Shown here in pieces: positions 20,530 to 30,779 of a DNA stretch of 64,000 nucleotides. The DNA lies in NCBI GenBank assembly GCA_946800325.1, contig OX326956.1:17946667-18010666 (forward strand), written 5' to 3'. A program made the translations under genes and the position numbers. A model generated the notes under the pieces. The model made no database searches. It was given only the letters and a program-made list of their open reading frames with translations, and was not told where the DNA came from. Position 1 is the stretch's first letter. The number at the start of each line of letters is the position of its first letter. The DNA is from Luzula sylvatica (Eukaryota; Streptophyta; Magnoliopsida; Poales; Juncaceae).

Positions 20530-21155
20530 ATTGATCAAACAAATAAATTTGGGAAATTTGCACAAAAAACTGCATTGAGCCTAAATTGGACGGAAAAAAA
20601 CTTCGTTACAATGCATATGTTTTAATTTATTTCAAGACGAAGATTTCTATTCTACGAGTATGTTACTTGTTCGGTTGAGTTTTGGTCTTAGTCGCAAATT
20701 GAGTTCCATAGATGTGATAAGTTGGAGTTTCGGTTTGGTGGACCAAAGATTATCTTCCCCGGTTGGTTTACCCCACAAAAATCTGCGCATAAGAGTGGTA
20801 AAGTAAGATTAGTTTACCCGCACTAGAGAGGTGTTTTGATTTCCACATAGCCAAATTGGTTTGTATTTTTTTTATTGATCGTTAAAGTGGTTTTTTTATT
20901 GTAGGACATAATGTATTTTTTTATACGAAAAATTAATGTTTTGTCTTGCTATTATATGCAAGTTCTCTTTTCCTACATGGCGAATAAAAAAAAATAACAT
21001 CAATTATCATAATCAGATCATTCTTCTGGCCTACTTGATATTGAAACAAAAAAAACGTCTTCTATTGAAATGATTATTCAAACTAGATTTCGATCAAGAT
21101 ACGTTATGAACAAGACCTTATAATCAATGAGATCCATGGGGAAAAAGCCTCGAGG
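20530..21155. other. Intergenic DNA, no gene seen
   Basis: A slightly GC-richer patch near 20740-20840 contains no recognisable frame. The rest is AT-rich. Confidence 0.4.
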
Positions 21156-21163
21156 GGTATCAC

Positions 21164-21922
21164 CAATGTTATAAAAATGTCTAGACGCCTACACGCCAGC
21201 CAAACGTCTAGATCTAAATCTAAACTATTCGGTCCTGTCTAGACGGAAATCCGTCTAAATCCACCTAACCACCAAATAATTCCGCCTAGCTGACGAATCA
21301 AAATATTTAATATTAAAATTTTATTGGATACGGTCAAAATACGCCTACATACAGCATATCAACCCTTGGATACAAACGTAATAACGTCGCCGCCAAGTCC
21401 AAGTGATTAAAGTGCTGGGGTCGGACCTATTTATAAGGAGGGTAAGTTCTTTCATCTTCTCATTCAAACTGGTGGGATTATAACATGTATCATGTCTGTA
21501 CCGCTCGGAGCTCACAATTCAAATCCAACTAAATTTCTTTTTGTCTTTTTTTTAACGAAAGCCCATGGGCTCTGTATTTCTATGTTATTTTTTGTTTCTT
21601 GAATTGTTTAATGGGTTTTGATGTTTTGTGACCCAATTTTTGCACAAATAAGTGCAACAAAAAAGTATATATTATTACAAATGTTATTTTTGTTCCAATG
21701 ATTTTCTTATCAATCTATTTGAACTATCTTAAATAAAATTCATACATACTATTTTTAGTATACAAAATTATAACACAAATTATAATATATAAAAATTAAA
21801 TAATATAATAAAATTATGTAAAAGTACAAATCCGCCTAGAACCGATTAATCCCGATTAATCCCTCTAGACGCTAGACGGTGTCCGTCCGCCCGACTAACG
21901 CCTAGCGATTTCTGCAACATTG
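21164..21922. mobile_element. Non-autonomous hAT element, 759 bp
   Basis: Perfect 8-bp direct duplications GGTATCAC flank it (21156-21163 and 21923-21930). The ends are short inverted repeats: CAATGTTATAAAAAT on the left and, inverted, CAATGTTGCAGAAAT on the right. Subterminal CGTCTAGA/CGCCTAG motifs occur at both sides. There is no transposase frame. A GC-richer middle (about 21380-21520) may be captured sequence. Confidence 0.85.
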
Positions 21923-22352
21923 GGTATCACTAATATTTCCAAAAGACTAACTGCCTACTTCCTTAAAGATCTTCACAAAAGTAAATAGACATTTGGAAAG
22001 AGGCATGTTAGAAATTAGAAATTAGAGTTATGCATATGTTATTCTAAGAAGAGGCGTAATAAACATAATTAGTAATTTTAAAGACTAAATAAAATAAAAA
22101 CGCGGATTAATCAAAATGAGGAGAAGTGTTTGCAAATTGTGTTAGCAGGATTAATTTACCTATTCGATAGAAGTAATTCAAATTTGAATTAGGCACAATA
22201 TAACCTACATACTCCCACAAAATATTGAATCTCACATGTAAAGTGAAAGTATCATTTACATGTAATATTCTCATAAAATATTATCCACTATAAAATGTTC
22301 GGTAACATTCTAGATTCCTTGTGTAGAATCTTTTTATAAATTTATATGCAAA

Positions 22353-22727
22353 GTGTTATATTCAACTCGTTCAAAAGCAGTAACGAACAAGTTTGCAAAA
22401 GACACGATGGTTGTGAAATTTACGAGTTCGACCACACGAGATATTAGATTTTCGGATAGGCCCATAGCTTGGTTGGGTCTTTTGATTGGTTTTTCAGTAA
22501 TTTGTGCGACCTTTTCGGTTAGAGAGGATGGGTTTGCTCTCTTGAATGTATCCACTGTCTTCGGGGTATCTTTTATTTTATTAATACAGATGCAAATACA
22601 ACGATATTTATTTCTTTGCTTTGTTATTGGTATCACTTATCATCCATTTCAAACTAGATATTTAGTCCTTGTAAGGTTAAGAATAAATATACACAACATC
22701 TTCTCTCGCAAAATGACAGAAACATGA
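22353..22727 (+). other. Open frame of unknown nature in repeat B
   Basis: The 124-codon frame has a hydrophobic stretch (WLGLLIGFSVICATF and VFGVSFILLI). The opposite strand is also open for 100 codons. The right-hand part is repeated, inverted and broken at about 5255-5385, so it belongs to a repeat rather than a single-copy gene. I do not recognise either frame, and it is more likely transposon or fragment sequence than a working gene. Confidence 0.2.
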
Positions 22728-23262
22728 TGTTTTGCTAGTTTTATATTGTTGTCTTGATGTGATGTGGTGTGTTTGGATGAAATTTTATAGTGTTCGTGTC
22801 GACTCAATATCATACTGTCAATCATGCTGCGATATCATGTTATGTAACATTACTCAAATTTTAAATACAAATTAATTTTGAATATTGAAAAATATATTAT
22901 ACCGTAATTATATTATTTATTAAAAATAGAAACTTCGTTGAAAATATTAAAATTTATTTTAAATATTATTTTGGATACCTCATTTATTCTGCGCCAATAG
23001 GAGCGAAATTGAATGCAAGTGGTGGTTTGTCATGACTTTGTTAATTAGATTTTTTTTTCGATAAATTCATTGTTGATTAATCTTGTCTTAAATTGAAATC
23101 TGATCAAGTTTATTTCTTAATGAATCTTTTTCCCTCAAAAAAAAATTACATACTTGGACCGAGAATAATGTAAAGCCAAGTATATTTTAGAATTAATTAA
23201 CTTTATTATATAAGCACTGTAATTTTACAAGAATTATGTGGGTCGTTGATCCATGAAAACTA

Positions 23263-23278
23263 GTTTATAAGCACTGTT
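23263..23278. repeat. Left target duplication of the SINE (16 bp)
   Basis: GTTTATAAGCACTGTT is identical to 23542-23557. A 16-base duplication is typical of LINE-driven insertion. A related TATAAGCACTGT also lies at about 23211, so part of the word was already present twice. Confidence 0.85.
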
Positions 23279-23541
23279 TTTTTTTTGAAGGATGTTCGAC
23301 AATGTGTCGAGACCTCGAATATATTAGATCAAAGAAGTGAAACGAAAGAGAGAATTTGGGGAGAATATATAAGACAATATTCTTATTTTATTTTTTTTAA
23401 GAGAATCCTAGACCACGAATCGTGATCATTATAGGTTTTTTTTTTTTATAATGATGCCGCCGGAATTCGAACACACAAGCTCTACAACATGAGGGTTTAT
23501 TGTGCTGAACACTCAACCATCTAGGCTATGGGACCATTGGC
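23279..23541 (-). mobile_element. tRNA-derived SINE, 263 bp
   Basis: The element runs on the minus strand. Its head, at the 23541 side, has an A box TAGCCTAGATGG (complement of 23517-23528, a full consensus match) and a near-consensus B box TGTTCGAATTCC (about 23462-23473). The tail is a poly(A), seen here as a T run at 23279-23288. Identical 16-bp duplications flank it. The spacing between the boxes is longer than in a standard tRNA. There is no coding capacity, and movement would need a partner LINE. Confidence 0.85.
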
Positions 23542-23557
23542 GTTTATAAGCACTGTT
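23542..23557. repeat. Right target duplication of the SINE
   Basis: GTTTATAAGCACTGTT is identical to 23263-23278. Confidence 0.85.
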
Positions 23558-23880
23558 ATAATTGTATAATTGGTTGTATTTGCGTTGTTGCTTTGTAAGC
23601 AAAAAAAAAATATTGCAATTTGAATTTTGTTGAGTGCAATCAAACACTACAATAATCCGTAGATAATTTTGAGCACTTCATGATTGATAAAATAATAAAA
23701 GACCCAAACTGCATACCAAACCGTCAAAAACAAATTAGATCATCAATTTTCATACGCACCCTTCTTTATTTTACTATTTATCGTTGATCGTAAAAACTAT
23801 TTGAATTTTATAAGTCTAATTTTTTTTAATAAAAGTATAATTTATGATCATTTAAAAAAAAAAAAATTACATCATTAAAA

Positions 23881-24355
23881 AAGAAAGTTATCGACATATT
23901 ATTGTAATGTTTGATTCTAAAATATGTAAGAAACTATATAGCACTTAGTAGTCAGTATGACAAAATAAAAATATTTGCTCGAAACTAATTGTAAGAAATT
24001 GAATTATGTATTTTTTTGAAAATTTGAAAAGAAAAAAAAAAAAAACGTAACTTGTTAGTGTTATTTGTTTGATTCATAAAAGTATAACTCATTTTAGTGA
24101 TTTGAAGTCTGTTATTTGAACTTGTTAGTATCAAAATTTTAAATTAGTTTAGTGTTATCTGTATGCTAAGATAATTAGTTGTAATAAAACTTTTGAAATT
24201 GTAACGGAGCATTTATGTTTGATTATGACTCATAATGGAGCATTTCTTTATTATTCTTATCTTGTAAAGTTTTTATATAATTAAAAATTCAATATTTTGT
24301 TTTTCTGATTATTCTTAGTGGATTTTAATTTCAAACATGAAATTGGAGGGAATAC
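23881..24355. other. AT-rich spacer, nothing recognised
   Basis: No frame or repeat is seen beyond A/T-rich low-complexity sequence. Confidence 0.5.
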
Positions 24356-24359
24356 ATTT

Positions 24360-24635
24360 ATCGGGCTGTTATTCTCCCATCAATCATCATATATTCATGC
24401 ACTCTGAACTCGTTCATGAATTATACATGAAAGTTGAGACGTTTGTTATGAAATGTCAAATTCGTGAATTATGAATCATCTTAACTAATATAAAAAGATG
24501 TAGTTTTGTTTCTTCGATGTGAGATATTTTCAAGAGTCCATCATATTGTTTTAGTATTATAGACATGATATTTCAAAAATATTGAGTAAACTTAAATATG
24601 AAAAAGTTGGTTATGAGATATCAGAAAAAATCAAA
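24360..24635. repeat. Repeat family D, copy 2
   Basis: This is a diverged copy of the segment at 10440-10710, sharing CATATATTCATGCA-like, GTTATGAAATGT and TTATAGACATGAT words in the same order. Confidence 0.55.
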
Positions 24636-24954
24636 TGCAACTTTTAATTAAGGAAAATCTGCCGTATATTATAACAATTTGATGCTAAGGTGAATTAACA
24701 AATTTGATAGCATGGATCATATGCGGCTATTTGCAGTAAAATGTTTAAAATATAAATATAGAAAAGTTTGGAATTGAATTTTGGATTATTTAGTTTTTAT
24801 TTATTTTTTATTCATTTTACTCCTTCAAGTTATCTTGTTCAAAAATTTCTTTCATCTGTTAACTATGATTGTCACGTAGATAAATCAATTACGATGCCAA
24901 ATATCCTGATGACGTAATGTGAAAAAATGTTTCAAAAACGTATAATGATTGATT

Positions 24955-25165
24955 TTTAAATTAAATATTATATTAATCAAAATGGTTTGGTGTAAAATAT
25001 TATTTCTGTGTACCAAATATTAGTTTTTTTTTTATTGTTGATTGAGTTATCATGTAAATTGTTAATCCGAATTGTTGGAATGCCAAAATACATGATGATA
25101 GTGAAATTTTGATGAACGGACTTGTTTTAGAAACAACAATTTTCCACGTATTCAATTGTACGTTT
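24955..25165 (+). repeat. Dispersed repeat A, copy 2
   Basis: It matches 2720-2930 in the same orientation. It lies between two copies of family D, so A and D may be parts of one larger transposon. Confidence 0.6.
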
Positions 25166-25269
25166 GTTTTATTCTTGTAGCGGATTTTAATTTAAAATAT
25201 GAAATTTGACACAATTTATTGTTCCTTCTGTTTGTTTGAGCTTACCGTCTCGGGAGCCAAATTCAATAA

Positions 25270-25535
25270 AAACATTATTCCTGCATCATATATATTCTTG
25301 CATTATTTCATCAATTGTACATTATTTGGATATGAATGTGAAATTGATGAATGCGGATCCATCACAAGTTAATATATAAGAAGTTAATATTATTTTGCTA
25401 ATAGAAGAGGTTCTTGATATACCAGCATAAAAAGTTCTGTCGAGTATTATATTTGTAGAGGTGAATATTTAAAAATATAGCAAGTAAACTGAATTATAAA
25501 AAGTTAGTTATAAGATAGCAGAGAAAAATCAATTA
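25270..25535. repeat. Repeat family D, copy 3
   Basis: This is a diverged copy of 10440-10710, with TATGAATGTGAAATTGATGAATG and AATATATAAGAAG in the same order and ending with a GTTATAAGATAGC word. Confidence 0.55.
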
Positions 25536-25539
25536 CGGT

Positions 25540-26290
25540 TCATTAAATTTCTTTAATTTTCTATTTTCCAAAAAAACTTGTTGACACAACATGTGATGAT
25601 GTGAAGAAAAAAAAAAAAATCAAATTCAAGAACATCTTTTTATCTTTGTTGTTTTTTCTTTTCTTTTAAAATAGATATTATCTTGAGGCGAGATATTGAA
25701 AATGAAAATACTCTAGAACAAACCGTTTGTCTCAGTGTAATCCTATTTTGTATACGAGACATGCTTTTTTTTTTTTATTATTGTTATGAGAATATAATAT
25801 GTGTTTAGAATTTAAGATTTAGTACTTATGTACTTATCAAATCTCTTTAATCTCAAAATATTAAATCTATAATCTACAACTGTAAAAAAGTTAAGAATAA
25901 ATATATTTACTTGGGAAACATATTTTCTCTAATTTGGGAGACAAATTCCAGAGAATGAAAAGTATTATTTTCGAGTTTAATAGGACAATAAAATTGACAC
26001 AAATATAAAATAGGCTGGGTTTTCTAATATTATGAGTATCAATGGAATACTATTTTACATAAAATATATTTTGTAAATGCTCATGTAACTTCTCAGACTC
26101 AGGACATGGTCACAACAAATTTAGATTGAGATTAGGATTAAATTAGCTTCAATTATTATTATTATTATTGTTGTTGTTGTTATTGTTATTATCATTATCA
26201 GTTTTTTAATTATCTAACATAATCTCATAAAATATTCAAATTCAAACGGTAATAAAATTTCAAAAGATGTTAATCCTAACGTTAATCCAC
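25540..26290. other. AT-rich spacer with an ATT/GTT simple repeat
   Basis: The only structured item is an imperfect ATT/GTT trinucleotide tract at 26152-26200. No gene is seen. Confidence 0.6.
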
Positions 26291-26406
26291 GATTAAATGA
26301 CAGCCCTGACCGTGACATTCAGATATGGTCTATGTTTAAATATGTATGCCGAGCTTAGGGAAGAAGTTACCCCAGCACACCATTTTTCCTTTTTGACCTC
26401 CGCCTA

Positions 26407-26424
26407 TCTTCTTCTTCTTCTTCT

Positions 26425-26455
<31 letters not shown>
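26407..26455. repeat. (CTT)n(CT)n tract in a leader-like region
   Basis: A CTT run (26407-26430) passes into a CT run (26430-26455). Such tracts are common in plant 5' leaders. They inflate the Leu/Ser-rich frame that crosses them. Confidence 0.9.
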
Positions 26456-26458
<3 letters not shown>

Positions 26459-26599
26459 ATTTCCATTCATCCACTCCAACAAATCCTCCTCCTCTCATCC
26501 CTCCCTTCATCTTTCTCTCCCACCACGAGATCCTACTTCCAGATACTCCACAACCAAAACAAAACTTATATTCCGTACATTATTCGACTTGGAGACGAG

Positions 26600-26705
26600 A
26601 TGGGGAAGCGACAGTCCAGAATAACTCAAAATCGTGGACTGAGACCTTTCCAATGGACGATTTCCTTGGTTGACGTGAGATTCGTTACTAGACAGACATG
26701 AGAAC
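26600..26705 (+). pseudogene. Exon-like piece with GTAAGT donor
   Basis: After the CT-rich leader, ATG at 26600 opens a 33-codon frame (MGKRQSRITQNRGLRPFQ...) that stops at 26699-26701, just before a strong GTAAGT donor at 26706. The arrangement of leader, start codon and donor is gene-like, but the stop before the donor argues for a broken gene or an upstream open frame. I do not recognise the peptide. It lies 400 bases upstream of a NEMF-like exon but does not resemble the start of NEMF. Confidence 0.35.
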
Positions 26706-27111
26706 GTAAGTGTTTCTCCTCCATTTTTTGTTTATATCAGAATTGATGGTTTTTTTAGTAACCCCAAATCAAGGAAGTAAATAGTTTTGCTATGTTTTCT
26801 ATTCTCGCTTCTTTGAGTTTGATTTCGTCCACCTGTTATGATTGACAAAATTCTCATGGATTATTTACCCCTGTATAATGTAATTTTCGATTTTATCCTT
26901 TTCTTGTATTGAAGAATTAATGGATCAGTACATACCTACACAATTTGAAGTACATGTACATGATTTTTTTTACTAAATTAGAGGAAATTTCTGTATAGGA
27001 TTTATTTTGTGCTGTAATTAGTTCCATTAGAAATAGTAGGACAAGTGTTTCAGAAGTTCAATTTTGCATTTTTCCTTTTTTAAATGCTAATAATTCGTTC
27101 TTTTTTTTCAG

Positions 27112-27440
27112 GTTGATGATGATTAGTGGCAAATTCTCTTAAACCAGTCGAAATTTAGACATTCGATTTAGCACTCGACGAATTCTATTCCAAAATCAGA
27201 AGTCAACAATCAGAGCAACAACAAAGGTTAAATGAAGAATCGGAAATGCAGAAACTAAACAAAATGAAACTCGATTAGGTCCAAAACATCACCAATTAAA
27301 TTATTTTTCTACAAAATATTAACTAATTATCTTCATTTTGGTGCTGGAGAACCGAGTCCATACACTGAGAAAGAAAGTCGATTACTGAACTAACAGGGCG
27401 CAGTTAATAGATAACAAACTCGATGACAATCTTTACCCAA
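27112..27440 (+). pseudogene. NEMF/Rqc2-like pseudogene fragment
   Basis: NEMF (Rqc2/Tae2 family) binds stalled 60S ribosome-nascent-chain complexes in ribosome quality control. After a T-rich tract and CAG acceptor (27111), the frame gives ILLNQ, then KF and TFDLALDEFYSKIRSQ, then QKLNKMKLD. These match, from memory of the family, the plant NEMF coiled-coil entry (LLLNQ...KFETFDAALDEFYSKI...QKLNKI). The next exon continues ENRVHTLRKKVDY and QLIDN from 27357. It is broken: a stop near 27133, a one-base loss near 27155, a stop at 27276 where Gln is expected, an acceptor reading CTG instead of CAG before 27357, and a stop after VDY. Only about 90 residues of a roughly 1,000-residue protein remain. 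Introns are kept, so this is a DNA-level copy and not a retrocopy. Confidence 0.75.
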
Positions 27441-28011
27441 CGTAACAATATAATATTTACTTCGGGATAATGTAATGTATACTTATTTTAACATGTGTGA
27501 CCCAACGAATCAGACATGTTAAACACCAACAAATTCAATATTAGACCAACTCGTATATAAATAAATAAATTAAATAATTAATTAATAAAGTTTAAGGTTA
27601 TAATTCTATAAACATACTTCCCTCTATCAATTTCATGGGATTTATAAACCATGCGAAACGAAATACAAAATCATTTCTAAAAATAATATCTTATGAATTA
27701 TGTCAGCGACATCGTTTCTCAAAATTCCCATGAATAACTCTGTGAAACGAAAAATATATGAAGAAACAATAAGAATGTGATTTATAAATAAAATTGCGAA
27801 ATTACCCTCCCATTATTTCCATGCGAAACCAATCAGCCCAAATCGAACCATCCATTGAGCTTCAAAGGCCGGGATTCACATTATTTCATGGGTTATTTTG
27901 TAAATCAATTTTGAGGCAAAAATTTTTTTTTTTTTTGAAAATTTCCCAATAAAAAATTAGATATTATTCGATATTTTATTTAATCAAAATGACTTTTTTT
28001 TTCCCTTGCAG

Positions 28012-28083
28012 GTTATGGTGGAAAAGTGCTACGACATTTGCAATTTTTACCTTAATGGTTCGGTCATTCAATCCACTTTTCAG
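28012..28083 (+). pseudogene. Exon-like 72-bp piece with both splice sites
   Basis: A T-rich tract with CTTGCAG precedes 28012 and GTACC follows 28083. Between them the frame is open: MVEKCYDICNFYLNGSVIQS. It lies 600 bases after the NEMF-like exons. It does not resemble NEMF as I know it and may be an exon of another gene. Confidence 0.3.
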
Positions 28084-28483
28084 GTACCAAATTGAAAAAT
28101 GTCCACTTTATTTAACTAATTTTGTAGTTCATGGTTTTAATTGCCCAAATTTCTTCTTAGCATGATTTCATATTCTTTGCAGATCGATTATTGCCTAAAT
28201 TTAACTTCATCGTGATCTCCATCTGTTCTCGGGTCGAGAATGACGAGTTCACTCGCGATCTCCATTTCTCAATCTCCCTTCAATCCACGATTTCCATCTC
28301 TCCGCCACTCACCCTTTCGTTCGTGACCATTTAAGGAAACAGAGAGATTTCTACAAGATCAATTGCTTGATGTATTGATTTGCTGAAGGGAGCTCCGAAT
28401 CGGAAATTGATCCAACAACCAAAATAAAAAGAGCAAACCCGAGAACAAAAAATCCTAACTTTTCTAAATATTTATTGAAAAAA

Positions 28484-28653
28484 CAGAAATGATACAGACC
28501 ACACCTTTTTCCCAAGAATTGACCACGAATTGCCACGTGGCAGCCAGCTATTGGCTGCAGCTAAAGTGGTGGAAAGCTGCAGCCAATAACTGACTGCCAC
28601 GTGGCAATTCGTGGTCAATTCGTGGGAAAAAGGTGTGGTCTGTATCATTACTC
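28484..28653. mobile_element. Foldback MITE, 170 bp, with 9-bp target duplication
   Basis: Two arms of about 75 bases are almost perfectly complementary (ATGATACAGACCACACC... with its inverse ending at 28649), enclosing a short middle. Nine-base duplications TTGAAAAAA flank it (28475-28483 and 28654-28662). Nine bases suggests a Mutator-type origin. Each arm contains a CCACGTGG-type G-box core (TGCCACGTGGCA), so the element could bring a transcription-factor site to wherever it lands. The open frames here are effects of the palindrome. Confidence 0.85.
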
Positions 28654-28852
28654 TTGAAAAAAAAAATACCAAACTTCATCAAAACTCGAAAAAAAATCTC
28701 TCCCAAATCGAACAAAAGTCCAAAAGTCTTCAAATTTCTTGAATCTATAGTTGAACGATAAAATAACTTGATCGGCAATAAATATAAAGTAGTCAATCCT
28801 AAATGATTCTTTAGTCTAACGTATTATGTATTCGGTACTATTTCATCAAATT

Positions 28853-29055
28853 GTTTTTTTATGATCACGTTTTTCTACAAACTTAACATCAATTCCTATT
28901 GCATTCGTTATTACTTGAGCCTCCTTCCACGCCTCCTCAAAACCGACTTCTCTATACCACCTATAATACGTAATAAGTTCTTCAAATTAATTTATTGCAA
29001 CATCTAAATATGTGTCCTCGCTTTGAAGATGTTTTGCTAACCTTGTTAACCGCAA
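28853..29055 (-). pseudogene. hAT-type transposase fragment (TTF-zinc-finger family)
   Basis: The minus strand reads LAKHLQSEDTYLDVAIN, a stop, then FEELITYYRWYREVGFEEA, WKEAQVITNAIGIDVKF and VEKR. This order matches the plant hAT transposases with a TTF zinc finger (LxxxLQSKxxxxDxAIxxLxxLIxFFxKYRExGFxxAxxxAKxIAxEMxIxPxFxEKR), as I recall the family. There is an in-frame stop and no catalytic domain. It overlaps the left end of repeat C, linking that repeat to hAT elements. Confidence 0.6.
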
Positions 29056-30400
29056 AGAACAAATTGTCCCAAATAATAGTACTCAATAAAAATTGAAAGC
29101 TCACAAATTTGCGAGTTCAAAGAGATTCGGTTTCACTTTTCGTCATCGGATCCGTCGTTTGTTGTTAGTTAATACCAAATAACAATACTCAATTACGAGT
29201 ATTTTGAGGGAAAAAAAATGGAACACTTTACTTTTTTCAGACATCAAATTTGGCTGTTAATAGAGTTCAATTACAAAGTTTTTTGAAAATGTTAGACTTT
29301 AATTTTTGTATTTCTATTAAGTTTTTTTTTGTAATAAAAATTTTCACGTGTTTGTCTTCAATTACGAAATATTTTGAATATTTTGTTCGTTTAAAGCATT
29401 AGTTTTGTCATTTTCAGAAAAATATGATAATTGATTTTTTTTTTTTTGAAATACGAGTTATTTTTTGAAATGCGGGTTATTTTTGTCAATTACGAAATGT
29501 ATATATTGTTCATGTATTTCAGAAAAACATTTTTGAGAACTTGTTAATTTTCATGTTTGGGTGCGGACCTTTTCAACTTTGTATTACAAGATTTTGTTTA
29601 TAATCTATGCTTCAAAGCAGTAGAAATAAGCAATTTAATAATAAATATTAAAACGAATTACTTGTTCAATAAAAACATGAACATTATATACATTTCATAC
29701 ATTCATATGTTTTAGAACATTTCATTAATTATCTAAAATTTTGAGAACTTGTTAATCTATATATTTATATATATTATTAAATATAAAATTATATATTTAG
29801 ATAGTGGCGAAAACAGGATAGATATTTCTGTTGATTGTGATTGTGTACAAAAATTACATTGATCAAGTATGAACATGCTATATTGCTATATTTTAATGAA
29901 TATGTGTGAAATTAATTTGATTACTGTTAATTTTGATTGTATTGGCGTTTATTTGTACTTTACAAATGTATGGCTTTGATAATTTGTATGCGTTAAATTT
30001 TATTAAAAGTATATATTGTGTGTTCTTTCACTGTAGAAACATTTAAATGGATCATAAATTAAAAATTTGGGTTTGCCATATCTTTGTTATCTTATTTAAT
30101 TATTTAACTTACAATACATATGAGGGTCGGCCTTGCTTTTGAATTTAAGCCTGTAATTTTGAGCCGAAACTAAATATTATCCTCATCATATATTCATGCA
30201 TTCGGTTATCAATTATATGTGACGTGATTGTTATGAAATGTGAAATTAATGAATGTTGATTTATCATGACTAATATATAAGAAGCAGTACTATTTCATGA
30301 GTATAATAAGATATTTTAAAAGAACGAGCATAAATGAAATTTGCCTTATTATAGACATCATGCTCAAAAGAAAATACTGAGAAAACTTAAACATAAAAAT
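29007..30400. repeat. 1.4-kb dispersed repeat C, copy 2
   Basis: It matches 9313-10705 along its length in the same orientation, with a few small indels. The right end carries the GAGGGTCGGCCTTGC word (near 30122) and a family D segment. The right flank differs from copy 1: here it joins a LINE fragment. Confidence 0.8.
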
Positions 30401-30408
30401 CCGGTTAT

Positions 30409-30740
30409 TTAGAAGGAGCGCCAAACATGATGCGTGAAAGGGCATTCCACAAAGAGGTGGAGGACCGTTTCGTTGGGGTGTGTGCAAAGCGTGCAAATCG
30501 GGTCATGCGACCATCCTCGCTTAATAAGATTGTCCATCGTGAGAATCCGATTATTTAAAAGGAGCCATCCGAAAAGTTTTACTTTGATCGGTGCTTTGGC
30601 TTGAATCAAAATTGGTGTCCAACCGCATTCAATTCCCGGGTGTGAGATGCGTCCGTAAACTTTATTTGTGGGGTATCTCGCGACATGGAGTGATGGACCT
30701 ATTGTTGCATTGCCCCCTTGGGTGATCATCCCTTCAAGTT
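30409..30740 (-). pseudogene. LINE reverse-transcriptase zinc-binding (zf-RVT) fragment
   Basis: The minus-strand frame from 30729 contains APIKVKLFGWLLLNNRILT, DNLIKRGW and then a C-x2-C-x8-H-x4-C zinc-binding motif (CTLC...HLFVEC) ending in HHVWRSF. This is the zf-RVT domain found after the reverse transcriptase of plant LINE (L1-like) ORF2. The catalytic domains are absent. The upstream continuation (to about 30780) is decayed. It is a close relative of 13797-13924. Confidence 0.85.
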
Positions 30741-30779
30741 GTAAAGAGGCAAGATTTTTTTTAGGTCTTTCATGAAGAA

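Larger units (their letters stand above)
22500..23880 (+). repeat. Dispersed repeat B, copy 2, interrupted by about 600 bp
   Basis: Segments 22500-23010 and 23610-23880 match the minus strand of 4652-5385. The intervening stretch, absent from the other copy, contains a SINE (23279-23541). The copy at 4652 either lost the segment or predates its insertion. Confidence 0.65.

Noticed and set aside
22353..22727. Membrane-protein gene
   Set aside because: Hydrophobic stretches exist, but the sequence is part of a dispersed repeat with a broken inverted copy near 5255-5385; there is no recognised family and the opposite strand is equally open.
26297..26701. 134-codon protein gene starting at 26297
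   Set aside because: The frame runs through a CTT/CT microsatellite typical of an untranslated leader; only the short frame from 26600 is plausible.
28351..28796. Overlapping minus-strand open frames
   Set aside because: They cross the 170-bp palindromic MITE and differ only by frame; no domain is recognisable.
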